Shown in pieces: positions 42,254 through 50,292 of a stretch of 64,000 nucleotides of DNA. The DNA comes from Gaoshiqia sp050178015. GTDB lineage: Bacteria; Bacteroidota; Bacteroidia; Bacteroidales; Prolixibacteraceae. The stretch is from the NCBI GenBank assembly GCA_050178015.1, contig JBFXGM010000006.1, positions 114,816 through 178,815 on the forward strand, given 5' to 3'. A program made the translations under genes and the position numbers. Numbering within the stretch: the stretch's first letter is position 1; each line of letters opens with the position of its first letter. The notes under the pieces are model-generated. The model searched no databases. It was not told where the DNA came from and saw only the letters and a program-made list of their open reading frames with translations.

Positions 42254-44293
42254 ATGGACAAACTGCTACTATTTGTCTTTCTTTTCGCTCAGCTCAGTTT
42301 GCGGGCTCAACCTCCGTCTGACAGCCTCGAAAATGCGTTGCCCAAACTTCAGCGTGAGGCAAAGGCAGCAGCATTAAATCAGATTTCTGTAACTTTGCGC
42401 AGTACCGATAGTTCCCGGTCAATTAATTACGCGAAACAGGCTTTGTCCCTGGGGCAATCGCTCAGCGATCCGGAAATTATTGCGGCTTCGTTTTACAACT
42501 TGGGTGAAAGTTATTATGAGTTTGATGAATTTAGTCAGGCGCTGAAGTTTTATCATGCAGCCCTGAATATCTACCGTGAACTTAACAATGGTATCCGAAT
42601 TGGTGAAACCTGCAATGCAATTGGATTGGTTCACTATTTTAGGGGAGAATATGATCTGGCTCTTGAAAAACAAATTGAAGCCCTGAAAAATCTGGAGAAG
42701 ACAGACGAACTTCAGGAGTTGGCGCATGTTTATTCCAATATTGGGATGGTGTATTCGCGCTTAAGTGATTATCGGGTGGCCATTGTCAATTACCGGAAAG
42801 CTTCCGTCATAAACCAACAAATCAACGATTTGTATAGTGTTGCTGTCAATTTCAATGGAATGGGGGTGGGATATTACAACCTGGGCATGTTGGACTCGGC
42901 AAAAGTAAATTACGGGATTGCGCTCGACTATTTCAAACAAATTGATGACCGAAAAAGGGTGGCCATTGGGTTAAACAATATTGCCAATATCTATGTGGAC
43001 GAAGGAGATAGCCTGCAAAAAGCGCTTGATTATTATGAACAAGCATTTCATGTTTTTGATGAGTTGAATGATGTTCGTAACAAGACCTTTGTGATGGAGG
43101 GGTTGGGATGTGTTTACAGGGCCATGGGGGATAACAGTAAAGCTCTGGAGTTATTTAAGGAAGGTTTGGAAGTAGCCCAGGCCAATCGGTTTGGGTATTA
43201 CATCCAACAATTATACTACAAGGATATTGCTGCCACGAATGAATCGCTCGGTAGAATTGATGAGGCCTATTCCGCCTTCAAGCTGCACAAAATTTACCTG
43301 GACAGTTTGCATCAGGAGGAGCGGATGCGGCAAGCGGCTGCCCTGGAAAAGAAATATGAAAGTGAAAAAAAGGAAAACGAAATTGCCCGGTTGAGTGCCG
43401 AACGTGAAGTTACACGCTTACAAATGCAAAAGGACAAGGCGATCCGTACCTTTGGCGTTATTGCTATCCTGCTGTTGCTGGTTACCATTGTATATACATC
43501 GGTTGCCAATTTCAACAAGAAGCGGGCCAATCAGTTGCTGGCGCAAAAGAATACCCAGATTGAGGCGCAGAAGGAGGAGTTGGAGCTGATGAATTCTTCG
43601 AAGAACAAATTTTTCTCCATCATTGCGCATGATCTGAAGAATCCGCTGCATACCATCATGGGGTATTCATTTTTGTTGAATAGAGAATACGACCGGTTCA
43701 CCGATACCGAAAGACGAAAGTATGCCGGGGATATTTACAGGTCCACCAACAATATCTTCCGTTTGCTGCAAAACCTGCTGGATTGGAGCCGTTCGCAAAC
43801 CGGACGATTGAAGTATGATCCGGTTACCTTTGAGTTTGCCCAATTGTACGAGCGGATTTATCACCTCATGAAACCGCTTGCCGAGCAAAAAAATATTACG
43901 CTTGGCGACGAAATTCCGGATGATTTGCATGTGTACGCCGATCCGATGATGGTGGATACCATCCTGCGCAACCTGATCAATAATGCCATCAAATTTTCAA
44001 ATTCGGGCTCTGAGGTGATGACGACAGTAACATGCAATCATACTGAAGTTGAAGTTCATGTAAAGGACCGCGGAGTGGGTATGTCTTCATCTGAACTGGA
44101 AAATTTGTTCCGTATCGATTCGAAAGTAAAACGCCGGGGAACAAACGAAGAGGATGGCTCGGGACTGGGACTGATTCTCTGCAAAGAATTTGTGCAGATA
44201 AATCAAGGCTCCATTTGGGCGGAAAGCTCGCCAGGGCAGGGAAGTACCTTTTCTTTTACGATCCCGATGGCAAATGGACAGGAACTGACCTGA
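42254..44293 (+). CDS. TPR-containing membrane sensor histidine kinase
   Basis: 679 residues. The signal peptide ends near LRAQPP. Residues about 40-370 hold TPR repeats facing the periplasm (AASFYNLGESYYEFDEFSQALKFYHAAL, NIGMVYSRLSDYRVAIVNYRK). A coiled coil follows, then a transmembrane helix at about 398-418 (FGVIAILLLLVTIVYT), a linker helix, HisKA with FSIIAHDLKNPLHTIMGYS (His459), and an ATPase domain (MVDTILRNLINNAIKFS, GSGLGLILCKEF). No receiver is attached and no response regulator is adjacent, so it is an orphan kinase. The following DJ-1 gene is convergent, its stop two bases away. Confidence 0.93.
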   Translation: MDKLLLFVFLFAQLSLRAQPPSDSLENALPKLQREAKAAALNQISVTLRSTDSSRSINYAKQALSLGQSLSDPEIIAASFYNLGESYYEFDEFSQALKFYHAALNIYRELNNGIRIGETCNAIGLVHYFRGEYDLALEKQIEALKNLEKTDELQELAHVYSNIGMVYSRLSDYRVAIVNYRKASVINQQINDLYSVAVNFNGMGVGYYNLGMLDSAKVNYGIALDYFKQIDDRKRVAIGLNNIANIYVDEGDSLQKALDYYEQAFHVFDELNDVRNKTFVMEGLGCVYRAMGDNSKALELFKEGLEVAQANRFGYYIQQLYYKDIAATNESLGRIDEAYSAFKLHKIYLDSLHQEERMRQAAALEKKYESEKKENEIARLSAEREVTRLQMQKDKAIRTFGVIAILLLLVTIVYTSVANFNKKRANQLLAQKNTQIEAQKEELELMNSSKNKFFSIIAHDLKNPLHTIMGYSFLLNREYDRFTDTERRKYAGDIYRSTNNIFRLLQNLLDWSRSQTGRLKYDPVTFEFAQLYERIYHLMKPLAEQKNITLGDEIPDDLHVYADPMMVDTILRNLINNAIKFSNSGSEVMTTVTCNHTEVEVHVKDRGVGMSSSELENLFRIDSKVKRRGTNEEDGSGLGLILCKEFVQINQGSIWAESSPGQGSTFSFTIPMANGQELT

Positions 44294-44295
44294 GA

Positions 44296-44853
44296 TCATC
44301 TCCAATTTTCTACCAGCATGGCCTTGGCCAGTTGATCCGCCTTTTGTTTGCTGTCGAGCATTTCTACAATTTTAAGAGCAAAAGTCAAGGCTGCACCAAC
44401 TCCTCTGCCGGTGATAATGTTTTTATCGACTACTGCCGGTTCTTCGTTAACCAAGGCACCTGTAAGTTCGTTTTCGAACCCGGGGTAGCAAACTGCCCTT
44501 TTACCATTCAAAAGCTGCAGGTGTCCGAGCACCAACGGGGCGGCGCAAATTGCCCCCAAGGGTTTTTGCTGTTGGTTAAACTGAATGATTTGCGCTTTCA
44601 ATCCTTCGTGCAGATCCAGGTTTTTAGCCCCGGGCATGCCGCCGGGCAGCAGGATCATATCCATTTCGTCATAATTGACTTCATCGAACAGCTTGTCGGC
44701 CAACACCGGAATCTGGTGCGAACCGACAACCAGCTTTTCGCCGGTTACTGATACCATGGTCACTTTAAAACCGGCACGGCGCAATACGTCGATGATGGTG
44801 ATAGCTTCAATTTCTTCGAAACCTGTGGCCAGGTGAACGGCAATCTTTTTCAT
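44296..44853 (-). CDS. DJ-1/YajL-family protein
   Basis: 185 residues. The conserved Glu region ATGFEEIEAIT (Glu14/Glu15) and the nucleophile elbow LGAICAAP (Cys103) are present, together with MILLPGGMPGAKNL and TGRGVGAALTFALKIVE. This is the DJ-1 (ThiJ/PfpI) class, with roles proposed in protein repair after glyoxal damage or oxidative stress. The gene is convergent with the TPR kinase and downstream of the ECF sigma gene, from which it is separated by a terminator. Confidence 0.92.
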   Translation of the reverse strand: MKKIAVHLATGFEEIEAITIIDVLRRAGFKVTMVSVTGEKLVVGSHQIPVLADKLFDEVNYDEMDMILLPGGMPGAKNLDLHEGLKAQIIQFNQQQKPLGAICAAPLVLGHLQLLNGKRAVCYPGFENELTGALVNEEPAVVDKNIITGRGVGAALTFALKIVEMLDSKQKADQLAKAMLVENWR

Positions 44854-44894
44854 AACGGAGATCTCCTGTTTTTTTGAACCGTGAAGTTAAAAAC

Positions 44895-44931
44895 AAAAAA
44901 AAAAAATGATTCGCGAAATGCGAACCATTTT
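44895..44931 (-). terminator. Rho-independent terminator of the ECF sigma gene
   Basis: On the minus strand ATGGTTCGC and GCGAATCAT form a nine-pair stem with one mismatch and a five-base loop, followed by a run of T (A-run 44895-44906 on the plus strand). Confidence 0.8.
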
Positions 44932-44966
44932 TGTACCCGATATGATCAATCAATCAACAATTACGC

Positions 44967-45473
44967 CTAGTTCGCGTAATCTTTTAAAGCTTTTTCCAAT
45001 TTTTTGCGTGTAAAGAAAATCCGACTTTTTACCGTCCCTAAAGGCAAGTTCAGGTGTTCGGCAATTTCTTTGTACTTGTACCCGTCCAGAAACATAGTGA
45101 ACGGAACTTTGTATTCATCCTCCAGCGCATGGATATTTTTCAGGATTTCTTTTGAACTGAAAAATGAATCCGGTGATGGATAGATTTTGTCCTTCGAAAA
45201 TTTGAGGTGGAAATCGTTGTTCGAGCCGTCGAAGGTATTTTTTGCCTTCACATTCCGGCGGTAGTTATTGATGAACGTATTCTTCATGATCGTGTAAATC
45301 CACGCCTTGAAGTTCGTGTTCTGAGTAAACTTATCACGATAGGTCAGCGCTTTCAGGAACGTTTCCTGAAGGAGGTCCTGTGCTTTTTCCTGGTCCGAAG
45401 TCAAACTTAATGCATAGTACAGTAGTTTGTCCTGTAACCCTAAAAGTGCGTTGTTGAATTGAAGTTGTGTCAT
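44967..45473 (-). CDS. ECF-type RNA polymerase sigma factor
   Basis: 168 residues with region 2 (QDLLQETFLKALTYRDKFTQNTNFKAWIYTIMKNTFINNYRR) and region 4 (PFTMFLDGYKYKEIAEHLNLPLGTVKSRIFFTRKKLEKAL), each given here in parts of a standard sigma-70 ECF protein. No anti-sigma gene is next to it. A TATATTTG -7 box lies upstream on the minus strand (45504-45511). It is divergent from the TonB-dependent receptor gene, which could be a target, though that receptor has no N-terminal signalling domain. Confidence 0.93.
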   Translation of the reverse strand: MTQLQFNNALLGLQDKLLYYALSLTSDQEKAQDLLQETFLKALTYRDKFTQNTNFKAWIYTIMKNTFINNYRRNVKAKNTFDGSNNDFHLKFSKDKIYPSPDSFFSSKEILKNIHALEDEYKVPFTMFLDGYKYKEIAEHLNLPLGTVKSRIFFTRKKLEKALKDYAN

Positions 45474-45746
45474 GGCAGCGAGTTTTATCGTTATTGTTTA
45501 GAACAAATATAAATAACGCACGAGGATAAAAAAAGAATTCAAGGTCTTTTATTGTTCGATTTTATTTATTCTTGATAAAGAAAATTGATAGTCCCTGATT
45601 TCTAATATGTAAATGTAAACTACGGAATTACACAAATTTGTTTACCAACTGGGGCATGTTGTCAAACAAGAACATTTCGTGCCGGTTTTAACTGTTAAGA
45701 TGTGCTTGATTTTGTATTTTAAGTGTTCGCATGATCAAATCAGGAC

Positions 45747-45776
45747 TTTCCCGCTATCGATATTTCTTTACATTTG
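45747..45776 (+). promoter_or_regulatory. Candidate promoter of the TonB-dependent receptor gene
   Basis: TACATTTG (45769-45776) is a perfect TAnnTTTG box and TTTC (45747-45750) lies 18 bases before it. A transcript from here would start just before the chosen ATG at 45805, which argues against the longer upstream frame. No cobalamin riboswitch is seen in the 330-base divergent region. Confidence 0.5.
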
Positions 45777-45804
45777 CAGCATTCTTTTTATAAATTTTAA
45801 ATCA

Positions 45805-47859
45805 ATGAAAATGTTTAGTGAAAACCCAAAGCGGGCTGAAGTGCTTACTTTCAGACGTTGGGGCGGACACAGTTATTCATTGTTTCAGGCCATCCGAAAA
45901 CAGGTGCACATTGCCACGCTGGCAATTGCCTACCTGTACGTTGCCCTGCCCAATGAAAGCTTTGCCCAAACCGAACGTGTGGATGTGAACATGGAGTATG
46001 ACCTGGATGAGATCGAGGTCAGTGCCCAGCGAGCGCCTGCAACCTATTCGCAGGTGGCACGGATTGTATCCGTGATTGAGCGTGAACAAATTGAGTCGGC
46101 CCCGGCCGGTAGTATTCAAGACCTTCTGGAGTATGCTTTAGGTGTTGACATCAGGCAACGAGGTACCTACGGCATCCAGGCTGACGTTTCAGTCAGGGGC
46201 GGTTCGTTCGACCAAACTCTCATCCTTCTCAACGGAATTAATCTTTCCGATCCGCAAACCGGCCATCACAACCTCAATTTGCCGGTCAATCTGAAAAACA
46301 TCAAACGTATCGAAATCCTGAACGGCCCGTCGGCCCGCGTGTATGGGCCCAATGCTTTTTCGGGCGCCATCAACATTGTTACCGGAGCGGCCGATGCCAG
46401 CTTGTTTGATCTGGATGTGGCTTTTGGCGAACATCAGCTTCGTGATGTGAATGTGGCAGCCAACGTGCAGCAGGGCAAGCTGAACAGTTTTGTTGCCTTC
46501 AGTAACACGTACTCTGATGGTTACACGGCAAATACCGATTTCGAGACTTACAATCTCTTTTATCAGGGTAAACTAAAAACAGGTGCCGGGGATCTCGATC
46601 TGCAAGTTGGTCATTCCAACAAAGCATTCGGGGCAAACAGTTTTTACACACCAGCCTATCCCAATCAGTTTGAGGAAACCAAAACCACCTTCGCCTCCGT
46701 GAAAATGGAAACGGGGGAAAAGCTACATTTTACCCCGGCATTGTATTGGCGCCGCCACCAGGACCGGTTCGAGCTTTTTAGGGATGAGCCGGCTTCGTGG
46801 TACGCCGGGCACAATTATCACCTCACCGATGTGCTGGGGATGAACCTGAACAGTTGGTTTAGCAGCGCCATAGGGAAAACAGCATTTGGCGCTGAAATCC
46901 GTTCGGAAAATATCTGGAGCAACAAGCTGGGCGAGCTGATGACCGAACCGGTTGCTGTTCCAGGAGAAAAGAGCCAGGAGTTTACCCGTTCGCATTCGAG
47001 AACAACGGTGTCGTATTTTGCGGAACATACGTTTTACACCGACCGGTTTACCGCTTCGGCGGGGGCCATGGCCAACTGGATTTCGGACCTGAATTTTGAA
47101 TGGAACGTGTATCCGGGCATTGATCTGAGCTATCAGTTGAATGATCAGTTTAAGGCGTATGCTTCTCTCAATAAATCCATGCGGATGCCCACTTATACCG
47201 ATTTATATTACTCGGGGCCAACCAACCAGGGAAACCCGAATCTAAAGCCGGAACATTCATCCACGTTGGAAGGAGGAGTCCGCTTCCGGAATTCTTGGCT
47301 AAACGCTCATGCCCTGTATTATCACCGGGTAGGAAAGGACTTGATTGACTGGGTGCGCGAGAGCGAGGAATATTTGTGGGAAACCCGCAACCTGACCAAA
47401 ATTGTTTCGGATGGCGCCGAGTTTTCCCTGGACCTGGATGTCACCAAAGCCATTGGGAAGAAGGTTTTTTTGCGTCATTTGGGGGTCAATTATTCTTTCA
47501 ATACTCAAGATAAGGGCAGTAGCAATTACCTGTCTAACTATGCGTTGGATAACCTGAAACACAAATTGGTGTTCAACCTGGACCACGCGGTTTGGAAGAA
47601 GGTATTTGCTTCTTGGAAGTTCCGCTTTCAGGACCGCAACGGCAGCTACGAACGTTTCGAGAATACCCAATATGTTGGCGAAGCCAGCTACGATCCGTTT
47701 TGGCTGACCGACCTGAAGGTATATTACCGGTCGGAGGCCGCTCAAATTTATGTAACTGCATCCAACTTGTTCGATCAGCGTTATGTCGATTTGGGGAATG
47801 TGGTTCAGCCGGGCCGTTGGCTTAGTTGCGGTGTGAAATACCGAATCAATTTTAAATAA
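45805..47859 (+). CDS. TonB-dependent outer-membrane receptor, BtuB-like
   Basis: 684 residues from the ATG at 45805. The frame extends 42 codons upstream but a promoter-like box lies in that part. An extended N terminus leads to a hydrophobic signal (IATLAIAYLYVALPNESFAQ). The plug includes EIEVSAQRAPATYSQVARIV, LLEYALGVDIRQRG, VSVRGGSFDQTLILLNGI and NGPSARVYGPNAFSGAINIVTG. The barrel has NPNLKPEHSSTLEGG and ends in KYRINFK. There is no SusC-type N-terminal domain and no SusD partner, so it likely imports a siderophore, cobalamin or metal chelate. A B12 role would suit the corrinoid operon but is not shown. Confidence 0.9.
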   Translation: MKMFSENPKRAEVLTFRRWGGHSYSLFQAIRKQVHIATLAIAYLYVALPNESFAQTERVDVNMEYDLDEIEVSAQRAPATYSQVARIVSVIEREQIESAPAGSIQDLLEYALGVDIRQRGTYGIQADVSVRGGSFDQTLILLNGINLSDPQTGHHNLNLPVNLKNIKRIEILNGPSARVYGPNAFSGAINIVTGAADASLFDLDVAFGEHQLRDVNVAANVQQGKLNSFVAFSNTYSDGYTANTDFETYNLFYQGKLKTGAGDLDLQVGHSNKAFGANSFYTPAYPNQFEETKTTFASVKMETGEKLHFTPALYWRRHQDRFELFRDEPASWYAGHNYHLTDVLGMNLNSWFSSAIGKTAFGAEIRSENIWSNKLGELMTEPVAVPGEKSQEFTRSHSRTTVSYFAEHTFYTDRFTASAGAMANWISDLNFEWNVYPGIDLSYQLNDQFKAYASLNKSMRMPTYTDLYYSGPTNQGNPNLKPEHSSTLEGGVRFRNSWLNAHALYYHRVGKDLIDWVRESEEYLWETRNLTKIVSDGAEFSLDLDVTKAIGKKVFLRHLGVNYSFNTQDKGSSNYLSNYALDNLKHKLVFNLDHAVWKKVFASWKFRFQDRNGSYERFENTQYVGEASYDPFWLTDLKVYYRSEAAQIYVTASNLFDQRYVDLGNVVQPGRWLSCGVKYRINFK

Positions 47860-47893
47860 CGATCAGAGGGTGATTGTAAACTCCGTAAAAGCG

Positions 47894-47973
47894 CTTCATT
47901 CTGAATTTATTTCAGAATCCCAATGCTTTATTCACCAAACAGAAACAGATACTGAAACAAGTTCAGGATGACA
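47894..47973 (+). repeat. Dispersed intergenic repeat, family D, copy 2
   Basis: TTCTGAATTTATTTCAGAA followed by ACTGAAACAAGTTCAGGATGAC, the same pair of imperfect palindromes as at 4719-4798, with a different 30-base middle. A fainter relative (TATTGAGATCCCGAAACAAG then CGCGATGAC) is near 19408-19442. Confidence 0.7.
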
Positions 47974-48012
47974 GACCAAAGAGTTTAAACCCCTCTCTTG
48001 CTTTTGCTACAA

Positions 48013-48044
48013 AAAAAGACTGTCCTTGATGTGACAGTCTTTTA
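48013..48044. terminator. Bidirectional terminator
   Basis: AAAGACTGTC and GACAGTCTTT (separated by CTTGATGT) form a strong hairpin with A-run on one side and T-run on the other. It serves both the TonB receptor gene and the converging phosphosulfolactate-synthase operon. Confidence 0.85.
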
Positions 48045-48063
48045 TATCTTATTGCATTCCGTA

Positions 48064-48822
48064 TCACGGAAGAAAACTCAGCAGCGTATCGCCCCTCAGT
48101 CCACGGCGAAGGGTTTCCAGCGGAATCACTTCATTGTTGGCAATGTTTCCCAGGTTAACATTGGGGCCTAGTAACTTGATGAACCAAACCTGCTGGCTTT
48201 TCAGCGGGGCTTCCCATAGGATGTCGTCGGCGTTTACATGTTTGCGGATGTCGAGTACCAAATCACAATCAGCCGAACCGTCCTCTTTGTAGATGCCAAT
48301 ATTGCCGCTTTCACGAGCCTCTGCAATAACTTTCCAGGCGCCGGCCTGTAATTCCGTTTGCATCCACGAGATCCATTGCTCGTGTGTAATTTCCTTACCT
48401 TTCAGTTTGGTGCCAACTTCTGATAAAACCACATAGTCTTTGGCGAGGGATTCAATATAACTGCATTTTTTTCCATGCTCAATCGGTAAAACACCGTCAG
48501 ATACTTCCACGGTTTCCACACCACTGTCGGCAATAAATCTCCGGTAATCGTCAAACATGTTTCGGGCAACAAATGCTTCAAAGAGAGTCCCCCCGAAATA
48601 AGGCTTTAATCCAGCTTGCTGGTAAAGTTTGATTTTTTCTTTCAGTTTCGGGGTCAATAAACCGGTTCCGAAACCAAGTTTCACCAAATCGGTATATTCG
48701 GTGCAAACTTCACAAAAATCTTCCGCCTCACGCAGGCTTAATCCTTTGTCCATAACCATGGTAAGACCTGACTGTCTTGGTTTTTCGGGCCTTTCAGGGA
48801 TGAATGGCAAATTGAAATTCAT
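48064..48822 (-). CDS. Phosphosulfolactate synthase-like protein (ComA family)
   Basis: 252 residues, the normal length for ComA. Family stretches are LTMVMDKGLSLREAEDFCE, YTDLVKLGFGTGLLTP, PYFGGTLFEAFVARN, VETVEVSDGVLPIEHGKK and LGPNVNLGNIANNEVIPLETLRRGLRGDT. ComA adds sulfite to phosphoenolpyruvate to make phosphosulfolactate, first step of coenzyme M synthesis in archaea and a source of sulfolactate in some bacteria. ComB and ComC are not adjacent. It starts three bases after the TPR gene stops, as last gene of a three-gene run ending in a terminator. Confidence 0.88.
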   Translation of the reverse strand: MNFNLPFIPERPEKPRQSGLTMVMDKGLSLREAEDFCEVCTEYTDLVKLGFGTGLLTPKLKEKIKLYQQAGLKPYFGGTLFEAFVARNMFDDYRRFIADSGVETVEVSDGVLPIEHGKKCSYIESLAKDYVVLSEVGTKLKGKEITHEQWISWMQTELQAGAWKVIAEARESGNIGIYKEDGSADCDLVLDIRKHVNADDILWEAPLKSQQVWFIKLLGPNVNLGNIANNEVIPLETLRRGLRGDTLLSFLP

Positions 48823-48825
48823 TTT

Positions 48826-50244
48826 TTATAGTTTGGTTGATTGATGTTTCTTAATCAATTTACGGATGGATTCATTTTGGACCGCTTCCGGATAGTAATC
48901 GAACAGGTCGCGATAGCCGTTGAAGTCAATTTCCAAGGCTTTCTCAAAGTAACCGGTGGCGGATGTTTCGTCTTTATTTTCAAGCAGATATGCTGTCAGC
49001 CGGTAGTTGATTCCGGAATCGTCGGAAATTGCTTTGCTGGCACTTTTTAAAATGTCGATGGCCTTGTTAAGGCTCCCGCGGTCGTATTCCATTTCGGCGT
49101 ACGAAACCCAACCGTCCGGGTTGTCCGGATCAAGCGATGTTGCTTTTTTATAAGCTGTTTCTGCCAGGTCAAAGGCATCCAGTTCGTGGTTTATTTTGCC
49201 GTAAATCAGCCAGAAGTCAGGGTTTTCGTCATCCAGTTTTAAGGCTTTTTTCATCACCGATAAAGCTTCGGTCAGCTGGCCTTCCATCCACATGATAAGT
49301 CCTGACCCGTACCAGGCATTTGAATTGTTTTTATTGATGCGAATAGCTTTCCGGTAGTTCACCAAGGCTTCGTTGTAGCGTTCCAGGTTTAGAAAACATT
49401 CGCCCAGGTAGCAATACGCATCGTCATTTTCTTTGTCACGTTCCAGGTATTCTTCGTAGCAAACAATTGCTTCCTCGTAGCGGTTGCTGTTCGAAAGTGC
49501 ATTTGCTTTATTGAAATAAGCCTGCTCAAAATCATCCTGAAGTGCTATCGAAAAATCATATGCATCGATGGCTTCTTCGTGTTTGCCCATGCGGTTGTAT
49601 GTAATCCCCATGTTGTACCACACCGAAGCGTTAAACGGGTCAATGTCGAGATAGTAATCATAGAATTGCAGGCTTCTTTCATAATCCTGGATTCTATCGT
49701 AGTAATACCCCAGCTCGTACAAAACCAACTCATTTTGAGGGTTGGTATCATAAGCGCGTTCCAGAAAACTGATTGCCTTTTCGGTTTCGCCGGCCTGTCC
49801 AAGTGTTACGGCAATATTGTACAGCAAATCGTCCATTTCTTCATAGTTGTGAAGGATGGACTGCTCAAATGCCGCAATGGCTTCTTCAACCATGCCAACC
49901 AAAATCAGTGCAGATCCTTTAATAAGAAAGACATCCGAATTGCTGTCCTCAATTTTTTCAGCGATTGTAACCAGTTCCAATGATTCTTCGGCCCGCCCGT
50001 CAATTAGCAGGATTTGGGCTTTTTTGATTTGAAGGGCAATAGAGTTGGGGTGAATTTCGAGTCCGTTTTCGACAGCTTGCTCGGCCAGTTTTATTTTTCC
50101 TTCATCCAAAAAGTATTCAACAATTCCTTCTATTTCAAATACATCAAAATATTCAAAACGGTTGTCTTCGATCATTTTGTTGAAACGGCCAACTGCTTCA
50201 ATGATTTCTTCGTTTTCAAAATAGTCCCTTGCGTCCTCGTCCAT
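48826..50244 (-). CDS. Cytoplasmic TPR-repeat protein
   Basis: 472 residues built almost wholly of TPR motifs of 34 residues (for example LLYNIAVTLGQAGETEKAISFLERAYDTNP, ASVWYNMGITYNRMGKHEEAIDAYDFSIAL, NAWYGSGLIMWMEGQLTEALSVMKKAL), here quoted in part. There is no signal peptide or membrane segment. The protein is acidic. TPR arrays bind protein partners; the partner is unknown. It lies 48 bases after the DUF4301 gene and 3 bases before the ComA-like gene, so the three probably form one operon. Confidence 0.92.
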   Translation of the reverse strand: MDEDARDYFENEEIIEAVGRFNKMIEDNRFEYFDVFEIEGIVEYFLDEGKIKLAEQAVENGLEIHPNSIALQIKKAQILLIDGRAEESLELVTIAEKIEDSNSDVFLIKGSALILVGMVEEAIAAFEQSILHNYEEMDDLLYNIAVTLGQAGETEKAISFLERAYDTNPQNELVLYELGYYYDRIQDYERSLQFYDYYLDIDPFNASVWYNMGITYNRMGKHEEAIDAYDFSIALQDDFEQAYFNKANALSNSNRYEEAIVCYEEYLERDKENDDAYCYLGECFLNLERYNEALVNYRKAIRINKNNSNAWYGSGLIMWMEGQLTEALSVMKKALKLDDENPDFWLIYGKINHELDAFDLAETAYKKATSLDPDNPDGWVSYAEMEYDRGSLNKAIDILKSASKAISDDSGINYRLTAYLLENKDETSATGYFEKALEIDFNGYRDLFDYYPEAVQNESIRKLIKKHQSTKL

Positions 50245-50292
50245 AAACAGATAATTGCAGGTGCAAATTTAATAATAGTTTTCAAATTCAAC

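Noticed and set aside
45679..45804. 42-codon in-frame extension of the TonB receptor
   Set aside because: Contains a TACATTTG promoter box and lacks the signal peptide that follows later.
48826..50244. Plus-strand frames over the TPR gene
   Set aside because: Phe/Val-rich antisense translations of a repetitive acidic gene.
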